Below, piece by piece: positions 47,878-60,498 of a stretch of DNA of 64,000 bases. The DNA is taken from assembly GCA_963277665.1 (NCBI GenBank), contig OY728119.1, positions 315,972,206 to 316,036,205 of the forward strand, read 5' to 3'. This DNA comes from Viscum album (Eukaryota; Streptophyta; Magnoliopsida; Santalales; Viscaceae). The notes beneath the pieces were generated by a model. That model had not been told where the DNA came from. It searched no databases and worked only from the letters and a program-made list of their open reading frames with translations. Made by a program: the position numbers and the translations under genes. Position 1 is the first letter of the stretch; the number at the start of each line of letters is the position of its first letter.

Positions 47878-48133
47878 GTGCAACCGACTTTTGGATAGTC
47901 ACACGTCCTTCATTAATACCTAGTACGAGGGTAATATAGTGGTTAATTTCCTTGATTCTAAAGATTATTTGAAATATTGTATCTTAGTTTTTTCTATTCT
48001 TGGATCCTTTCATTTATAATGCTCCAACATTTTATGGGCTGATGCTCTTAGACATTACTTTTTAGACCCCCCCTAAGCCCCCATTTTGAAGGCTCTTCTG
48101 TCGCTTTCTATTAATAAAATAAAAATATTTTCA
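47878..48133 (+). mobile_element. 5'-truncated LINE tail inside A's 3' LTR
   Basis: About 255 bases present here are absent at the equivalent point of A's 5' LTR (near 54650), so this is a later insertion. The text (tggatcctttcatttataat, gctccaacattttatgggct, then taagcccccattttgaaggc and ttctattaataaaataaaa) resembles the 3' end of plant L1-type LINEs: a weakly coding tail, a pyrimidine/C-run and an AT-rich end. Only a short tgaa repeat flanks it, so the assignment is moderate. Confidence 0.5.
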
Positions 48134-48617
48134 GTGAAACTCAAAATACCATGAATATAAAAAAATTCATTGTATAATATATCCAAATGGGAATTAGAAA
48201 CCAACTAAAAGAATCAAGTAGAAAATATGACATTTGTCTCACAGATGTAAAAAGTGAGATGAAAATCCCTTACCCCGCATTTCCTTTTGGGTAAACATCA
48301 TTTAACCACATTTATAAGGGTTATAAATATGTTAATAAATTATAACATAACCATAATAATATTTAATATATTACATGTTATCTTCTTATAATATATTATT
48401 ACCTGTTTTTTAATAATCATTCATTATTTTCACTATTTTGGGCGTTAATTGCCTTGTTTTTCGAGTACGTGTTGGCTTATTATTTTTGTTCTCATTACAT
48501 AAATCGTGATTTAATCATATAAATAATTTGAAACATGATTTTAATATATTATATATTCATTATATATGTATTTATACTAATCCATAAAATTTGGAGTTAG
48601 GAAATGAAATGCATCGT

Positions 48618-48649
48618 TCATGGAGACGGTAGTCCATATATACTCATGA
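48618..48649 (-). promoter_or_regulatory. GG-ACTA-CC hairpin, element A 3' LTR copy 1
   Basis: In the transcribed (minus) strand the outer stem is TCATG/CATGA and the inner stem ATGG/CCGT (one G-U pair) around an ACTA loop. Equivalent to 55139-55170 in the 5' LTR. Confidence 0.6.
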
Positions 48650-48815
48650 ATGCTACTTCTATATCTATTTTTTTATTTAAAAGAATGAAAAATAAATGAT
48701 ATAAATATATATATATTATGATTAAAGTATCTTATTAATGTCATATATGTCACATATTTGTTTTAAAATCATCCTTAATACATTTCATGTATAGCGTGAA
48801 CAAATCACATCATTT

Positions 48816-48842
48816 TTAGGAGGTGGTAGTCCACACGTCCAC
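48816..48842 (-). promoter_or_regulatory. GG-ACTA-CC hairpin, element A 3' LTR copy 2
   Basis: Minus-strand inner stem GTGG/CCAC with an ACTA loop. About 195 bases from copy 1. A decayed equivalent is at about 55335 in the 5' LTR. Confidence 0.5.
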
Positions 48843-49007
48843 AAACAATGTTATCGTATTCCCATAAAATGGATGGCATGAAGGTATGTTTATATAGAAA
48901 GTTAAAAAAGAATAAAAAATATATAAAGAATATATAAATCAAATAAAAACTATATATACATCATTATTTCCAACCATTAAAGTTGGTAAATGGATAACGA
49001 AGAACAT

Positions 49008-49032
49008 CAGTTTGCAAGGCGGTACTCCACTG
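49008..49032 (-). promoter_or_regulatory. GG-AGTA-CC hairpin, element A 3' LTR copy 3
   Basis: Minus-strand inner stem GTGG/CCGC (one G-U pair) with an AGTA loop. About 195 bases from copy 2. The equivalent region of the 5' LTR (near 55510) has lost the core. Confidence 0.45.
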
Positions 49033-49231
49033 TACATACGAATGATGATTGTGTATCCCATTTGATGGATGTGTGTAAAACCGTAAGAATAAATCATAGA
49101 ATAAAAAATATAATTATGTTTAAGATAATGAGGTTATTATTTAATCATGATATAAAAATAATTGAGGGAGCAGATAATTAAATTAAACAAGAGTGATCAT
49201 TGAAGAACGTTACCTCTTATTCGGGTAACAC

Positions 49232-49251
49232 CTTGTGGTTTATACCAAAAG
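49232..49251 (-). promoter_or_regulatory. Leader hairpin, element A 3' LTR
   Basis: Minus-strand CTTTTGGT / ACCACAAG, one mismatch, loop ATAA. It lies next to aagagGTAACG (complement at 49208-49218) and about 140 bases below the TATA box at 49381-49390. The 5' LTR copy at 55721-55738 has a perfect TTTTGGT/ACCAAAA stem. Confidence 0.6.
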
Positions 49252-49380
49252 ACTTCCTTGGTTGGATTTATTCTCAAGGTGATGATTATAATAGACTGGG
49301 AGGGATTTTGGGAGCTTATTTGGTTAGATCTTGGATAATCCAAATGTATTTATAGGTGTGAATGAGTGGGAGGGTGAGTG

Positions 49381-49390
49381 CCTTTTTATA
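49381..49390 (-). promoter_or_regulatory. TATA box of element A 3' LTR
   Basis: Complement reads TATAAAAAGG. The corresponding site of the 5' LTR (55871-55880) reads GTACAAAAAG and is degraded. Confidence 0.55.
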
Positions 49391-50712
49391 GTGGAGGAGG
49401 AATGTTATTCTTATAATATTTTGAAAAGGGAATTCCACCCATGTTTTTTCCTTGTCAAGTGGATCTAATAATGAATAATATTTCATAAAATGGTGGATAA
49501 GGTCAATATATGGCCATACAATTTATTTTTTAAAATTTTATAGGTCATTTTGGCCCTTATGTTTAAGGTTTATTCCCTTCTTAAACTAATTTTTCTCTTA
49601 ATAAATCTAATTAATTTTAATTACTTTCACTAATATCTTTGATCGAAAACTAAGTTTAATTTATTATAAATTATAAATTATGATCATTAAAAATATTTAA
49701 TCCATTTCTATAAATCACAATCACATAATTGGTAGAAAGTAATATAAAATTAATCCCATAGACGGGACAACAAAGAGGATTCTTAAAATAAAAATGTTCA
49801 AAAGTTTGACATGTTTTTATATCCAATTTCAAATTGAAATTGATTAAAATTAAATAAATTGGATTAATTTATGTATAATTTACGTAATATTCCTTTAAAA
49901 CCAATTAAAAATATATGTTAACCCTCTAAATTATTTATATGAAAAAGAAGTTTTCAATTAAAATGTAGTATTTTTCACTATTCATCAAAAAATTAAACTT
50001 CTCAGAAAAATACAAAAAAATAACCCTAATCTAATTCTTCTGTTACTATTTCAAAAATTAAGTCTATTTTGAAAAATAAAATTTATAAAAGTTATAAAAA
50101 ATAGTTTTAAAATAGGTTCTCCATTAATAGGCATCAAAATTACCTTTTCAGAAATATACAATTTTGAAGCATAAAACTGGATTTATTCTTATCTTATGCC
50201 TATAAAATATAATGGATTAATATATAAAAAAAATATTATTTAAGTTATAATATATATTTTTAATATCATTCACTAATAGTAATTAAATAAAATTATTATG
50301 ATATAACACCTTTGGAGTATAATAATAGTCTTTATAAAAACACCCATTTATATTCAATTGGTTATTATATTCAATTATAATTAATTTGTAAACAACGAAT
50401 TCAATAATATATATTTATATGTCAGTTAATACTATTCATATTTACTAATATAATGGCTAGGTCATATGTTTTTATATTAAATTGTAATATTTTAATAATA
50501 TACTATTCTTTGTTAAAACTCAGTCTTGGGTGCAACGTAAGCTATTGAAGAAACTCGTTTTAGTGTGTGACACAAGATAAATCGGTAATTGAAGTCAATG
50601 AAAGATATATAATATTTTAAAATTATTTAAAATATTAAATATACTATAATATCTCAAGAGGTTATATTCTATCAGATAAAAGTTATTCTTTTAGAATTTT
50701 TGGGGTGTTACA

Positions 50713-52697
50713 TTTTCCCCACCTTAAATACATCGCGTCCTCACCATTTAAATTCAATCATGGTAATAAGTTTTTTTATATTTGAAAATTACTATTTTTT
50801 AAATCATATATAATGAGAAATTTTAATAAATTATCTTCTTAATAAGAGATAATGATAATTACAGAGCTCACATGGGATAATATATAACTAGGTTTCTATG
50901 TTGGAGAACATGAGTGACAAGTGAAAATATGGAATTGGAGGAAAAGCCTAAAAATTTATTGAGGGTGATTGAGGCCATTGATTGCAAAAAAATTGAAAGA
51001 ATAATGGAAATTTTAGGGCCTCAAATTCATAAATCTGTGATTATTTGAAAGACCATCAGTTCAATAAAAATGAAGGTATTGGGACAAATTTTTTGTTTTA
51101 AGATAATTTTCCTAACATGAAAGAATTTTTTATTGGCCAAGAATATAAGGAAATATACTTACTTAATATGTTTAAATTTCATATGAATAATTATATCTTT
51201 TGGTAGTTCTTTGATCAAATTATAATTCATCTCTTATTCCATGGAAGGGATATCCTAGAATGAACCTGTTTTTTTAAGCACTAAAATTTTCGTTCAATAG
51301 ACCATAATACCCATAAAACAAGTCATTATATTTGACTCTAGTTACTTTCCAAAACCATGATTGTTATGAAATTAATATCTAAACATAAAAAGGGATATCA
51401 TTAGTTTATCATTAATATTTATTTATAAATTGTTTAAATTAAAACAATGAAATTTTATCCAGGACATTTCATTAGTTGGCATTAAACCCATATCGTCCTT
51501 AGGTCATGGGATTAAGTCTTGGAGCCCTTCCAAACTTGATGGGTTGTCACCTAACATACAAATTGTCCTTTTTCTGAAACAATATAAATATAATTTACAA
51601 AATAAATATGATGGATATCCAGGAAATTTAAGCATCAAATATTCTTTTGACTATGGTTTTCCATTCATACAAAATACATAAATACATCATCCATTTATTT
51701 CAACATAGGTCCTTCCTTGGTCTAGTGTTTATCCTTTAGAAGAGGGCATTGAATTCGGTAATTACCATGTTCCCAAAATTTATGGAAATGAACTATAAAT
51801 GGATCCTTAGGATGAGTTTCATTTCCTTCCATCAAACTCTTTATTTTCCTCAACAATTCTTGGATTTATGTATTTATTTCCCACACATGAATCATTTACC
51901 TATTCCATTGATAAACTTTATTGGGTTCCTCCTTCCATATTTCCTTCATGAGGGAAATAGATCCCCTTTTCCTCTATGATCTCCACCACTTGAGGTATTG
52001 GAAAACTCTTTCCTTATCTTATTGGTGAGTGAGGGAGTTGGTTAAGGTATATATTTGTAAATATATCGTAGAAAAACAGATTAGGCATAAACCCAATATC
52101 ATTGACTCCTATAAAGACCTCATTTGGTTTTAATTTTCACTACCTTGTTCTTCATATTCAATATTAACATGAATACTTAAATTTCAAACCATTGACTAAA
52201 ACTTGAACTGAGAGTGTGAGTAACAATAGTCATATTGAGAAAACCATATAATAATTTATAGGATATCTAAATCATGAAACCTTATTTTAAACCTGGAACA
52301 ACTTTAGTTTAACCTAGGTCATTAATTTTCAGTATCTATTCAAATCCTTCATAGCAATTTATAAATAAAATATGAATTATCCAAATCATATCACCCAGGA
52401 GTGTCAAACTAGGTGCGTAGTAATGCCCATTGTCATGTACCAGGTTACACTTGAGTTAGTCATGATGCACCTTTTCAGAGTTGTTACCCCTAGTTACATT
52501 TATTCTAGAACCATATCCACTTGTAGTATCCAAACTAGGATGTATTACTAGAAATAGCCCCAAAATATCAACCTTATCAAAATTCTAGGATGTTATTTTA
52601 TACTTATTCTCAAATTATATCTTAGGTTTATGTTCACTAATTGATGTTTTTAAAATCTAGTATCAATGGTTTCTACCAAATATGCTCTGACACTAAC
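50713..52697 (-). other. Element A interior, non-coding apart from a gag scrap
   Basis: Only about 2.0 kb separates the LTRs. A polypurine tract (complement of ttttccccacctt, 50713-50725) marks the 3' end. The primer-binding site (complement of gctctgacactaac, 52684-52697) marks the 5' end; it reads TAGTGTCAGAGC, 10 of 12 matches to TGGTATCAGAGC. The first 300 bases after it resemble the leader of element B at 40.6-40.77 kb in the same order (ggata-aag-ggta, aggggtaa-a, ctggt-ca-gacaa-gggc). No protease, RT or integrase is seen. Confidence 0.65.
51735..51800 (-). pseudogene. Possible gag zinc-knuckle scrap in element A
   Basis: One minus-strand frame reads HKFWEHGNYRIQCPLLKDK, which resembles a CCHC knuckle of the type C-x2-C-x3-GH-x4-C with the first two Cys replaced. 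It lies in the middle of the short interior, where gag would be expected. The match is short and could be fortuitous. Confidence 0.35.
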
Positions 52698-55600
52698 TGT
52701 AGCGACCCAACCCCAGAAATCTTGGATCTGGTATCATTCTACCATTACATTGGAATAAGATATATATAAAATGCATCCTAAAATATTAAATAGATTAGAG
52801 TTCTTGGTAAACTAGATACATTCATGAGTATTTTATTATAAATGAATACACAGTTTACAACACAATGTTTTAAATAATAAATTTATTCCATCATGAGTAT
52901 CCATGAATATCCTTCTTAGAACACATCTAGAAATCCCAGGGAAAGGAAACATAATAAGGGTGAGTTCAAATTTCCAATAAGGGTAAGTAAATTGGAATCA
53001 ATAATGAATTAATGAGATTAATAATTATGGCTAGGTAAATATCTTAACACACATTTAATGTAATCAATACACTGATAAGGAAGTGTGTAAATAATATCGA
53101 AAGGTAAATAACTAAAAAACATTCCATTTAAATAACTGGTTAAGGAATAATCAATATGAAAAGGCAAGAAACTAAAAACACATTCCATTAAATCAACAAA
53201 CATAGAATGAAATTCATCCATAGATTTTTTCATATTGAAAATCTCATGGATAATAAATAATGAATCAAAATAAAGGAAATGCTTAATTATTGGATGTCAT
53301 GTTTGAAGAACATGAGAATCCATACTGTCAATGCCTTTAACAAGATGTTTTAAAACCACCGGTAGAAACCCATTTAATTTGTGAAACTTATTTGTCTCAT
53401 GAGAAAAAAGATGCATCAAGGGAATATATAAAGTCCATGTCCCACCCATCTCTTCCCGTCCAAATCCTTCCTCATTTCATGTAATTGATTTAATTTATAA
53501 AAAACATGCCCTATCTAATATTCATATTGAATAGATAACACAGATTTATCACTATTTCCCTAGATAATAAAATAACTAGAAAATTAAATACCATATGTAA
53601 AAATGGTTTACGATTTAGGAAATAAACATATCAATGATAAATAATATGGATATTTAGGGAAAATTTAATGTTTAATGATCATAGGAAATTAAATATTTCA
53701 AGGGGACTAAAAGGAATGAAGGGAGTGAATTTTATTACTATCCTTGGTCCAAGAAATCACTAAACACGCATAAAAAGAATAAGTATAGTATCACTACAAT
53801 ATATCCCATGAGGTTTAAGGATAAAGGGTTGTTATTATTGATGCATAGAGATACCATAAATATAAATAAATATATCCTTTTCATTTTGAAAACATTTTTA
53901 AAATATTTTTATTTTAAAATATCTTTTAAAAATCATTCTATTTAAAAATTAATCTTCTAAAATTATAAAGGAAGCCTCACATAAATGATGTCATGTAATT
54001 CCGTACATGCAGTATGAGGAAAAAAGAACATTCCTTTTACAAGGTAAAAAAGTTATAAAAATGACTTGTACAGAATCTGACGAAAATATTCCTTTGAAAA
54101 AAAAAATTGTAAAAATGCCTTTAAAAATAATTTTTAAAGGGTAAATACATTTTTGAAAACATTTTTAGAAAATATATTTTTAGAAGAAAACAAGTTCTCT
54201 GACCAAAGAGATAAATAAAGTCGGGGTTTTAAAACATTTACTGCAACATTTTCGGTAACAAATATTGAAAAAGGGTACTATTACATGAAAACGTTCATGA
54301 ATAACTATAGGGGAATAAAATTAAAGAGGTTATCAAATAATGATAAACCAATTTCCTTTAATGGAAATTCAAGTATAAATAGTCATGAACAAAATGAGAT
54401 GGTGAAGTAATCCCTTAAAAAGACCATAACACTGAAGTAAGAATAAATGAATGATTACATTATGCATGTCAAATATAAATACACATTAAATAAGTTAAAA
54501 TAAAATAATATATATCAAAAAGTTATTACACACATAATATTTTAATATTAATGAGAATGAGGAAGTAACATAACCCAATGAAATGGAATTAGGTTATAAA
54601 ATTATTTTCTACTAGTTATCTTTTAATTCAAATCCCCTGAGAAGAAATAATTAAAATTGAAACTCAAAATACCATGAAGATAAAATAATTCATTATATAA
54701 TATATCAAAATGGGTAGTAGACACCACTCCAAAAATGTTTGTGGTGAATATGAAATTTATCAAAAAGATATAAAAAGTGAGATGAAAATCCCATACCATG
54801 TGTTTCCTTTTGGGTAAACATCCTTTAATATCCTATATAAGGGTATTAAATATGTTACTAAATTATACCATAACCATACTCATATTTATAAAATTATATA
54901 TTATCTTATTATAATATCTTATTGCCCATTTTCTAACAATCGTTCATTATTTTCTAAATTTCAGGTGTAATTGCCTAGTTTTACGAGTATGTTTTGACTT
55001 TTTATTTTTTTCTTCTAACATAAATCATGATTTAATCATTTATAGAATATAAAATATGATTTTAATATAATATAAATTTATTATATATTTATATTTATAT
55101 TAATCCATAAAATTTGGAGATATTAAATTAAATGCACCGTTCATGGAGACGGTATGTTGTACGTACGCATGAACCCTACTTCCATTTATTTTTTGTATTT
55201 AAAAGAATGAAAAGAAAATGATATATATTTATATAATAATTAATGTATAATATTTATTTCATATATAACAAAATTTTTATTTAAATCATCCATAATACAT
55301 TCCATGTTTAGCGTGAATGAATCACCTCACTTTGAGGAGGCTGTTGTCCACAAGTCCATAAACGATGTTATCATATTCCCAAAAAATGGAACGCAATAAG
55401 GTATGGTTATATAAAAATTTCTAGAAGCATAAAAAATTAATAAATACTATATATATAATATATAAACTATTTATACAACATTATTTCCAACCTTGAAAGG
55501 TGGAAAATGGAAGAATGAATGACATCGAACAATGATGGCATATCCATTTTGTTGGACGTGTGTCAAAGTGTAGGTATGAATATTATCCTAAAAAAATATC

Positions 55601-56349
55601 ATTATATTGAATATAATTAGTCTTTTATATAATCATGATATAATATGTATTGAATGGGTGGAGAAGTAAATGAAACAAAAGTGATCTTTGAAGAATGTTA
55701 CCTCTTATTCGAGTAACACTTTTTGGTTTATACCAAAAGACATCCTTTTTTGGATTTATGGATAAAGTGAGGCCTCTATGATGATTTTAGGGATTTCAAG
55801 AGCTTATTTAGGAAGATTTTTTATAATAAAAATTTATTAATAGGTGTGAATGAGTGGGAGGGGTGAGTGTCTTTTTGTACTGGAGGAGGAGTGACATTCT
55901 ATTAAAATTTTGAAAAGGGAATTCCACCCTCGTTTTTTCTATATCAAGTGGCTCAAATAATGAACTAAATTATAGAAAATGGAGGATAAGGTCTAAATAT
56001 GGATATAAAATGTATTTTTGAAAATTTTATAGGTTATTTTGTCCCTTAATTTTAATATTAAATAACTTGTTAAGCTAAATTTTCTCTTAATCGCTTTAAT
56101 TAGTTTTACTTATATTTTTTTATAAAATTAATAAGTGTAACTTATTATAAATTATAAATTATATTGATTAAAAATATCGAATCTATTTTTCCAAATTCCA
56201 TTCACAAGAGTGGTATAAAGTAATTTAAAATCAATCATAGAGACTAGATGACAAATCGAGGTTTTAAAGTAAAATTGTTCAAAAGTTTGAAATGTTTTTA
56301 TATCCAATTTCAAAATGAAATTTATTCCCATGACTTAAAATGGATTAAT
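52698..56349 (-). repeat. Element A 5' LTR, interrupted by element C
   Basis: It begins tgtagcgacccaacccc and is collinear with A's 3' LTR. It stops at 56349 within a tggattaat context that is continuous in the 3' LTR (aattggattaatttatg at 49858). The remaining start of this LTR should lie beyond element C, outside the window. Confidence 0.8.
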
Positions 56350-58005
56350 TGTAACACCCCAACCCTAGTTACATATAGTTAGTTTATTATTCCATAACAT
56401 TGACATGATCACAAGGAAATCATGTCTCGAAAGACTGATCAATTTTGTATTATTGGAAACCAGATTTATACATAAGTTCAACTTTACAGCATGAAGAGAA
56501 ATACAACACAATTATATTTCATTAAAAACATCCAAGCCTCCCATATTATGCCTGCAGGTCACTCATATTTAACTTCTTCATATCCTGGGAAAATGAAACA
56601 TAAGAAAGGGGTGAGCTGAAAGGCTCAGTAAGAGTATGTAATACAGCGGAAAATGACATAAATATTAAGCATGGAAAATAATTGAAACCACATGCCTTTA
56701 ACAATAATAAAAATGAATAATTTTATGGAAAGAATATGAGGTGAGTAAATAATTCCATAATAAAACATAATCAGGGGTATTATACTAGTCGAATTACCAC
56801 ATGAACCATCAATATTATTTCGATAATGAGGGAATATATAATGCCAGACATTCTGAAAAAAAATTTCAAGGCCTTGGCCAACGTGTCTAAAAATGATTAA
56901 GGCCTCGGCCAAAACCATAAATCAAATTAGGAAAGGACCTCAGCCAATTCCATATCTAGTTGTCTCATGAGACCTACTGATGCATCGAGGATCTATAGCG
57001 GACTCCACCCGTCACTTACTAAGTCCAATACATTCCTCACATAGAAAGGTTTAAACATATCATAAACATTCGTATTAAAAATAGCATACGAAATTTCAAT
57101 ACTTTAACCATAAATCATGAATGGTATAAATATATCACATCCATAGTCAAAAATATCACAAAACCATCAATAAAATATGGAATTTTTGTATCATCATAAA
57201 TTACATCCAAATAAACTTAAAATCTATCAAAGGATGTTGACATAGATGAAATTAAAATTCTTTTTAGAGAAATATCTCTTTCTATTTTGAAATCATTTAA
57301 GAGTCACATAATTATAAAATAAAACATTTACCTTGAAAATATTCTTATAAGATTATAAGAGAAGCTTCAACGAGTTTATAATGGTTGAAAATAACCGCAC
57401 CCATCATATAAGTTAAAAAAAGACATAATTACATTAATTTTTTCAAAAAGGTTAAAAATGACCTTGTTTGGAAAATGACCGAAAGATTCGTTTATAAAAA
57501 TCTTATAAAAAGTCAAAAAAGGGTATAAATTACTTTAAACCATATTCTGTAAAATAGTAAGAATGTTTTTAAATACATTTTTTAGAAACATGGATGTGGA
57601 TGATAAAGAGGTCCCAGTAGATAATTATGTGTAAACAACATCGGATAATGAAGAGATTGTGAAATAAACCGTTACCTTGTACTTTTCCTTGGTTGAGGGT
57701 AGGTTAAAATCCTGTATAATGGTGAAATAATTGTTATTAAATTATACAAGAATCATATACATTAATATGATATCATATATGATCTTTTAACATTGCTTTG
57801 TTAATAATATCTTAGTATTATCGTCGTTTTAGGTGTTAACTTACACATTTTATTATATATGTTTTGTTACATAAGCCGTGTTTTTTATGGATAGGTTTTA
57901 TATTATTCATATACAGAATGATATCATTTCCTTTAACATTATTTTTAATCATCAAATGAAAATTATTCTTAAATAGATACTATGGGGAATGAATCTCATC
58001 ATGTT

Positions 58006-58040
58006 CGTGGAGACGGTAGTCCGTACGCACGCACGCACGA
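58006..58040 (-). promoter_or_regulatory. GG-ACTA-CC hairpin, element C
   Basis: Transcribed strand has outer TCGTG/CACGA and inner ACGG/CCGT around ACTA. The cgtg spacer between the stems is expanded to three cgtg units. A second copy at 58199-58227 has ACGG/CTGT (one G-U pair) around CCTA. Confidence 0.6.
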
Positions 58041-58417
58041 GCGACAATATCATTATTTTGATATTAAAATAATATATAATTGGATGGTATATCATATATA
58101 AAGAATAATTATCATGTTATATTTATTATTTACATGAATTAAACATCATTATTATAACCATCCAAATAATAATGTATTGAATAACAATTACACCACGACG
58201 TGGAGACAGTAGGCCGTACGTACGCACACATGGTGATATGTTATTCAAAGGATAGATAGAATAATGAATATGGTTGTAACATATTTATATTAACATCACA
58301 GTATATAGAATATATAATATTTATTATTTTATCATGGAAAAATAAAGAAAGAAGATGTTGAAGAAGAAAGGAACTTGAATAAGGGTGGTGAAAACATTAC
58401 CTCTTCTTCGGGTTCTT

Positions 58418-58438
58418 CCTTTTGATTTGATCAAAAGG
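58418..58438 (-). promoter_or_regulatory. Leader hairpin, element C
   Basis: Perfect CCTTTTGAT/ATCAAAAGG stem with a 3-base loop, as in element B. It precedes the donor-like aagagGTAATG on the minus strand and lies below the TATA box at 58570-58581. Confidence 0.65.
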
Positions 58439-58569
58439 GATCAATAGGTTGGATTTCTGATCAAACTAATGCATCTAGTTTGAATTTAGGGAAGTTGAAA
58501 GAATATTGGGGCAGGGGTTGGCCGAACCAAAAGGATTTGAAGGTGTGAATAATTTGTTATAAGTGGTGT

Positions 58570-58581
58570 CCTTTTATAAGG
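58570..58581 (-). promoter_or_regulatory. TATA box of element C 3' LTR
   Basis: Complement reads CCTTATAAAAGG. Position relative to the hairpin and donor site matches B. Confidence 0.65.
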
Positions 58582-60162
58582 GGGAGGAGGTGCTCTTTAG
58601 GAAAACATAAATTATTATTTTATAATAAATTCATATTCTGTTTCTAATGGCTTCAAAGTGGATTATTCAAAGTATAAGGTGGGAATGGGTTGAAATCATT
58701 TCAACTAATAGATTTTAGACAGGTTTTGGTCATTATATTAACCTTGTCTTTTAGTTTTAACTCTTAGTTAATTAGATTGACATTTACCATGTCACTTTGT
58801 ATTTTTATATTATATAGTTAATAAACATACTATATACATCCAAGAGACCCCCAAGTGGCCCATTAATTATAAACCTATCATGATATAAGTCTTTTGGACG
58901 AACCTTAGATTTTGAGGAATATAATATCAATTAATTATATAATATTTGTTTTAAGAACTATTTTATGTCAATTTTGACAGTATTGGGTATTTTGTTTTTG
59001 ATAAATTTATAACAACATTATTACTTCAAACCAAATTCATATAACCAGTTATAATATATAATATTAACCTATAAAACTAGTGTAATTCATAAAAAGTTTA
59101 AAATTACTTTTATTTTGATATTTATAATATCAATTATTTGATTCTTTCATTAATAAGGAAAATACTGCATTCTTATTATGTCTTAAATGAATTTAATTAT
59201 TAAAATTCTAAAAATTATAAATAAAATACCATTATATAAGAAATATTTTTATATTTATAATGAATATTTATAGTTGAAATTATAACATATATAACCCTAT
59301 GTAAAAATTGTTTCTCTAAATGATATATGCTTATGTCATTTTTTTATTTACTTTAACATAATTAATATAAAGTGTCCCAATCACCCACAAGTGGCTCAAT
59401 GGGGTCCCAAAATCGACCAAAAGATGCCCATGGTCGGACATGTATCCACCAATAAGTTTAGGACATATTTTAGGGTAATTTATAATTATTATAATATTAT
59501 TTTGTACCCTTATTTACCGGATTTACCCTTTAACCATGGTAAATAAAATATTTACCGAAGTAATTATTCAAAATTTCTAAAAATAAAAGTTCCCTATTTA
59601 CAAAATCTGGACATCCTGATTCCAAATATGGAATCCATTTTTCCAAATTTACAACACAGAAGTGACATAAATTAATTTAAAATTAATTCCCGCTGTCAAA
59701 ATAATAAGCGTGTTTTTATAAAATAATAACTATCAAAAGATTGACACTTGTTGATGTCTAGTTTAATTGTGAAATTATGTCCAATGACCCAAATTTTATT
59801 AAATGGTAAAAATATATTCTAAATATACTTTAAATCTACTCAAATTCATAATTTATCACTATTAAATATTTTGATTAAAAAAGTTGGTTTTAATTAAAAT
59901 TTAGTAATTTTCACTATTCATCAAAATATAAAAGTTATCCGAAAAGTACCAAAATTTCACCCTAAGTTTAATTAGATATTACGAATCCAAAAATGAAGTC
60001 CATTTTGAGAGATAAAATTTATAAAATTTTAAAAAGTGGTTATTTCTATTCATAATGGCTACTTTGATTGGTTGTGGTGTGTGTTAGAACTCGAAGTTGC
60101 GTATAACACACGCTACTGTATTATTCAAAGAGAAGCGTACCGTGGAAGATTGGGGTGTTACA

Positions 60163-60176
60163 TTCTCCCCTCCTTC
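60163..60176 (-). promoter_or_regulatory. Polypurine tract of element C
   Basis: Complement reads gaaggaggggagaa and ends exactly at the LTR start TGTAACACCCC. Plus-strand priming site. Confidence 0.85.
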
Positions 60177-60207
60177 AAATAATTTCATCCTAAATTTTTT
60201 TAGAATA

Positions 60208-60498
60208 CTACCTCTTGAAAAGACTTGGGTGGTTCTTCATCATAAGTTCATCGGGTTCCCACGTTGCCTCTTCCATCTTATGGTTTCTCCATAGCACTTT
60301 TACCAGATGAGTCATCCGGTTTCTCAACACTTTTTCTCTTGAATCATAAATCCTGACAGGCTCTTCGTAATAAGACAGATCAATTTCCAGTTCTAATTCC
60401 TCATGGGTGATTACATGCATTGGGTCAGGCATGTATTTTCTCAACAGTGATACGTGGAACACATTGTGAACTTTGGAGAGACTTGGTGGCATTGCCAA
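60208..60498 (-). pseudogene. Chromodomain and integrase C-terminus of element C
   Basis: The minus-strand stretch of about 96 residues reads PPSLSKVHNVFHVSLLRKYM, then a linker, then YYEEPVRIYDSREKVLRNRM, LVKVLWRNHKMEEATWEPDE and MMKNHPSLF. The second half is the chromodomain that marks plant chromoviruses of the Tekay type. It is thought to direct integration toward marked chromatin. Immediately upstream in the same frame the integrase GPY/F motif is still readable (LSPGYIGPFKIIE), separated by stops. The domain itself is open. The frame matches that of the integrase core at 60610-61101, so they were one polyprotein. Confidence 0.9.

Larger units (their letters stand above)
47116..50712 (-). 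repeat. Element A 3' LTR, proximal part
   Basis: Continuation of A's 3' LTR after element B. It aligns with about 53.87-56.35 kb of the 5' LTR: ccttttcatt start, ggaagcctcac-like, atgagatgaaaatccc, the tggagacggta motif, the cctcttattcg motif, and ttttatatccaatttcaaa near the end. It continues to the LTR start at 50702-50712 (complement of TGTAACACCCC). The part beyond about 49.87 kb has no counterpart in the window because element C interrupts the other LTR there. Confidence 0.8.
34859..56349 (-). mobile_element. Element A: Tekay-like LTR retrotransposon with giant LTRs and tiny interior
   Basis: Minus-strand element. Its 3' LTR is 34859-50712 (interrupted by element B at 36061-47115), its interior 50713-52697 and its 5' LTR starts at 52698 and is interrupted by element C at 56350. 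The LTR start is TGTAACACCCC (complement at 50702-50712), next to a purine tract. The LTR end is GGGTCGCTACA, next to a primer-binding site. The two LTR copies align through ordered landmarks, for example gaacatcatttaaccac-type text at 48.3/54.8 kb and tggagacggta at 48.6/55.1 kb. Without the insertion the 3' LTR is about 4.8 kb, against an interior of about 2.0 kb that lacks pol. I infer a non-autonomous, LARD-like copy. The rest of the 5' LTR lies outside the window. Confidence 0.8.
56350..60162 (-). repeat. Element C 3' LTR
   Basis: Bounded by TGTAACACCCC at 56350 and GGGGTGTTACA ending at 60162, a perfect 11-base inverted terminal repeat. About 3.8 kb. In reverse orientation it aligns with 36430-40462 of element B, including the pair of GG-loop-CC hairpins (near 58006-58040 and 58199-58227), the leader hairpin (58418-58438), the donor-like site (58395-58405) and the TATA box (58570-58581). 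Confidence 0.88.

Noticed and set aside
51749..51979. A 76-residue hydrophobic plus-strand frame in element A
   Set aside because: It is antisense to the possible gag scrap, and its composition (Phe, Leu, Pro) reflects pyrimidine-rich complement of purine-rich coding DNA.
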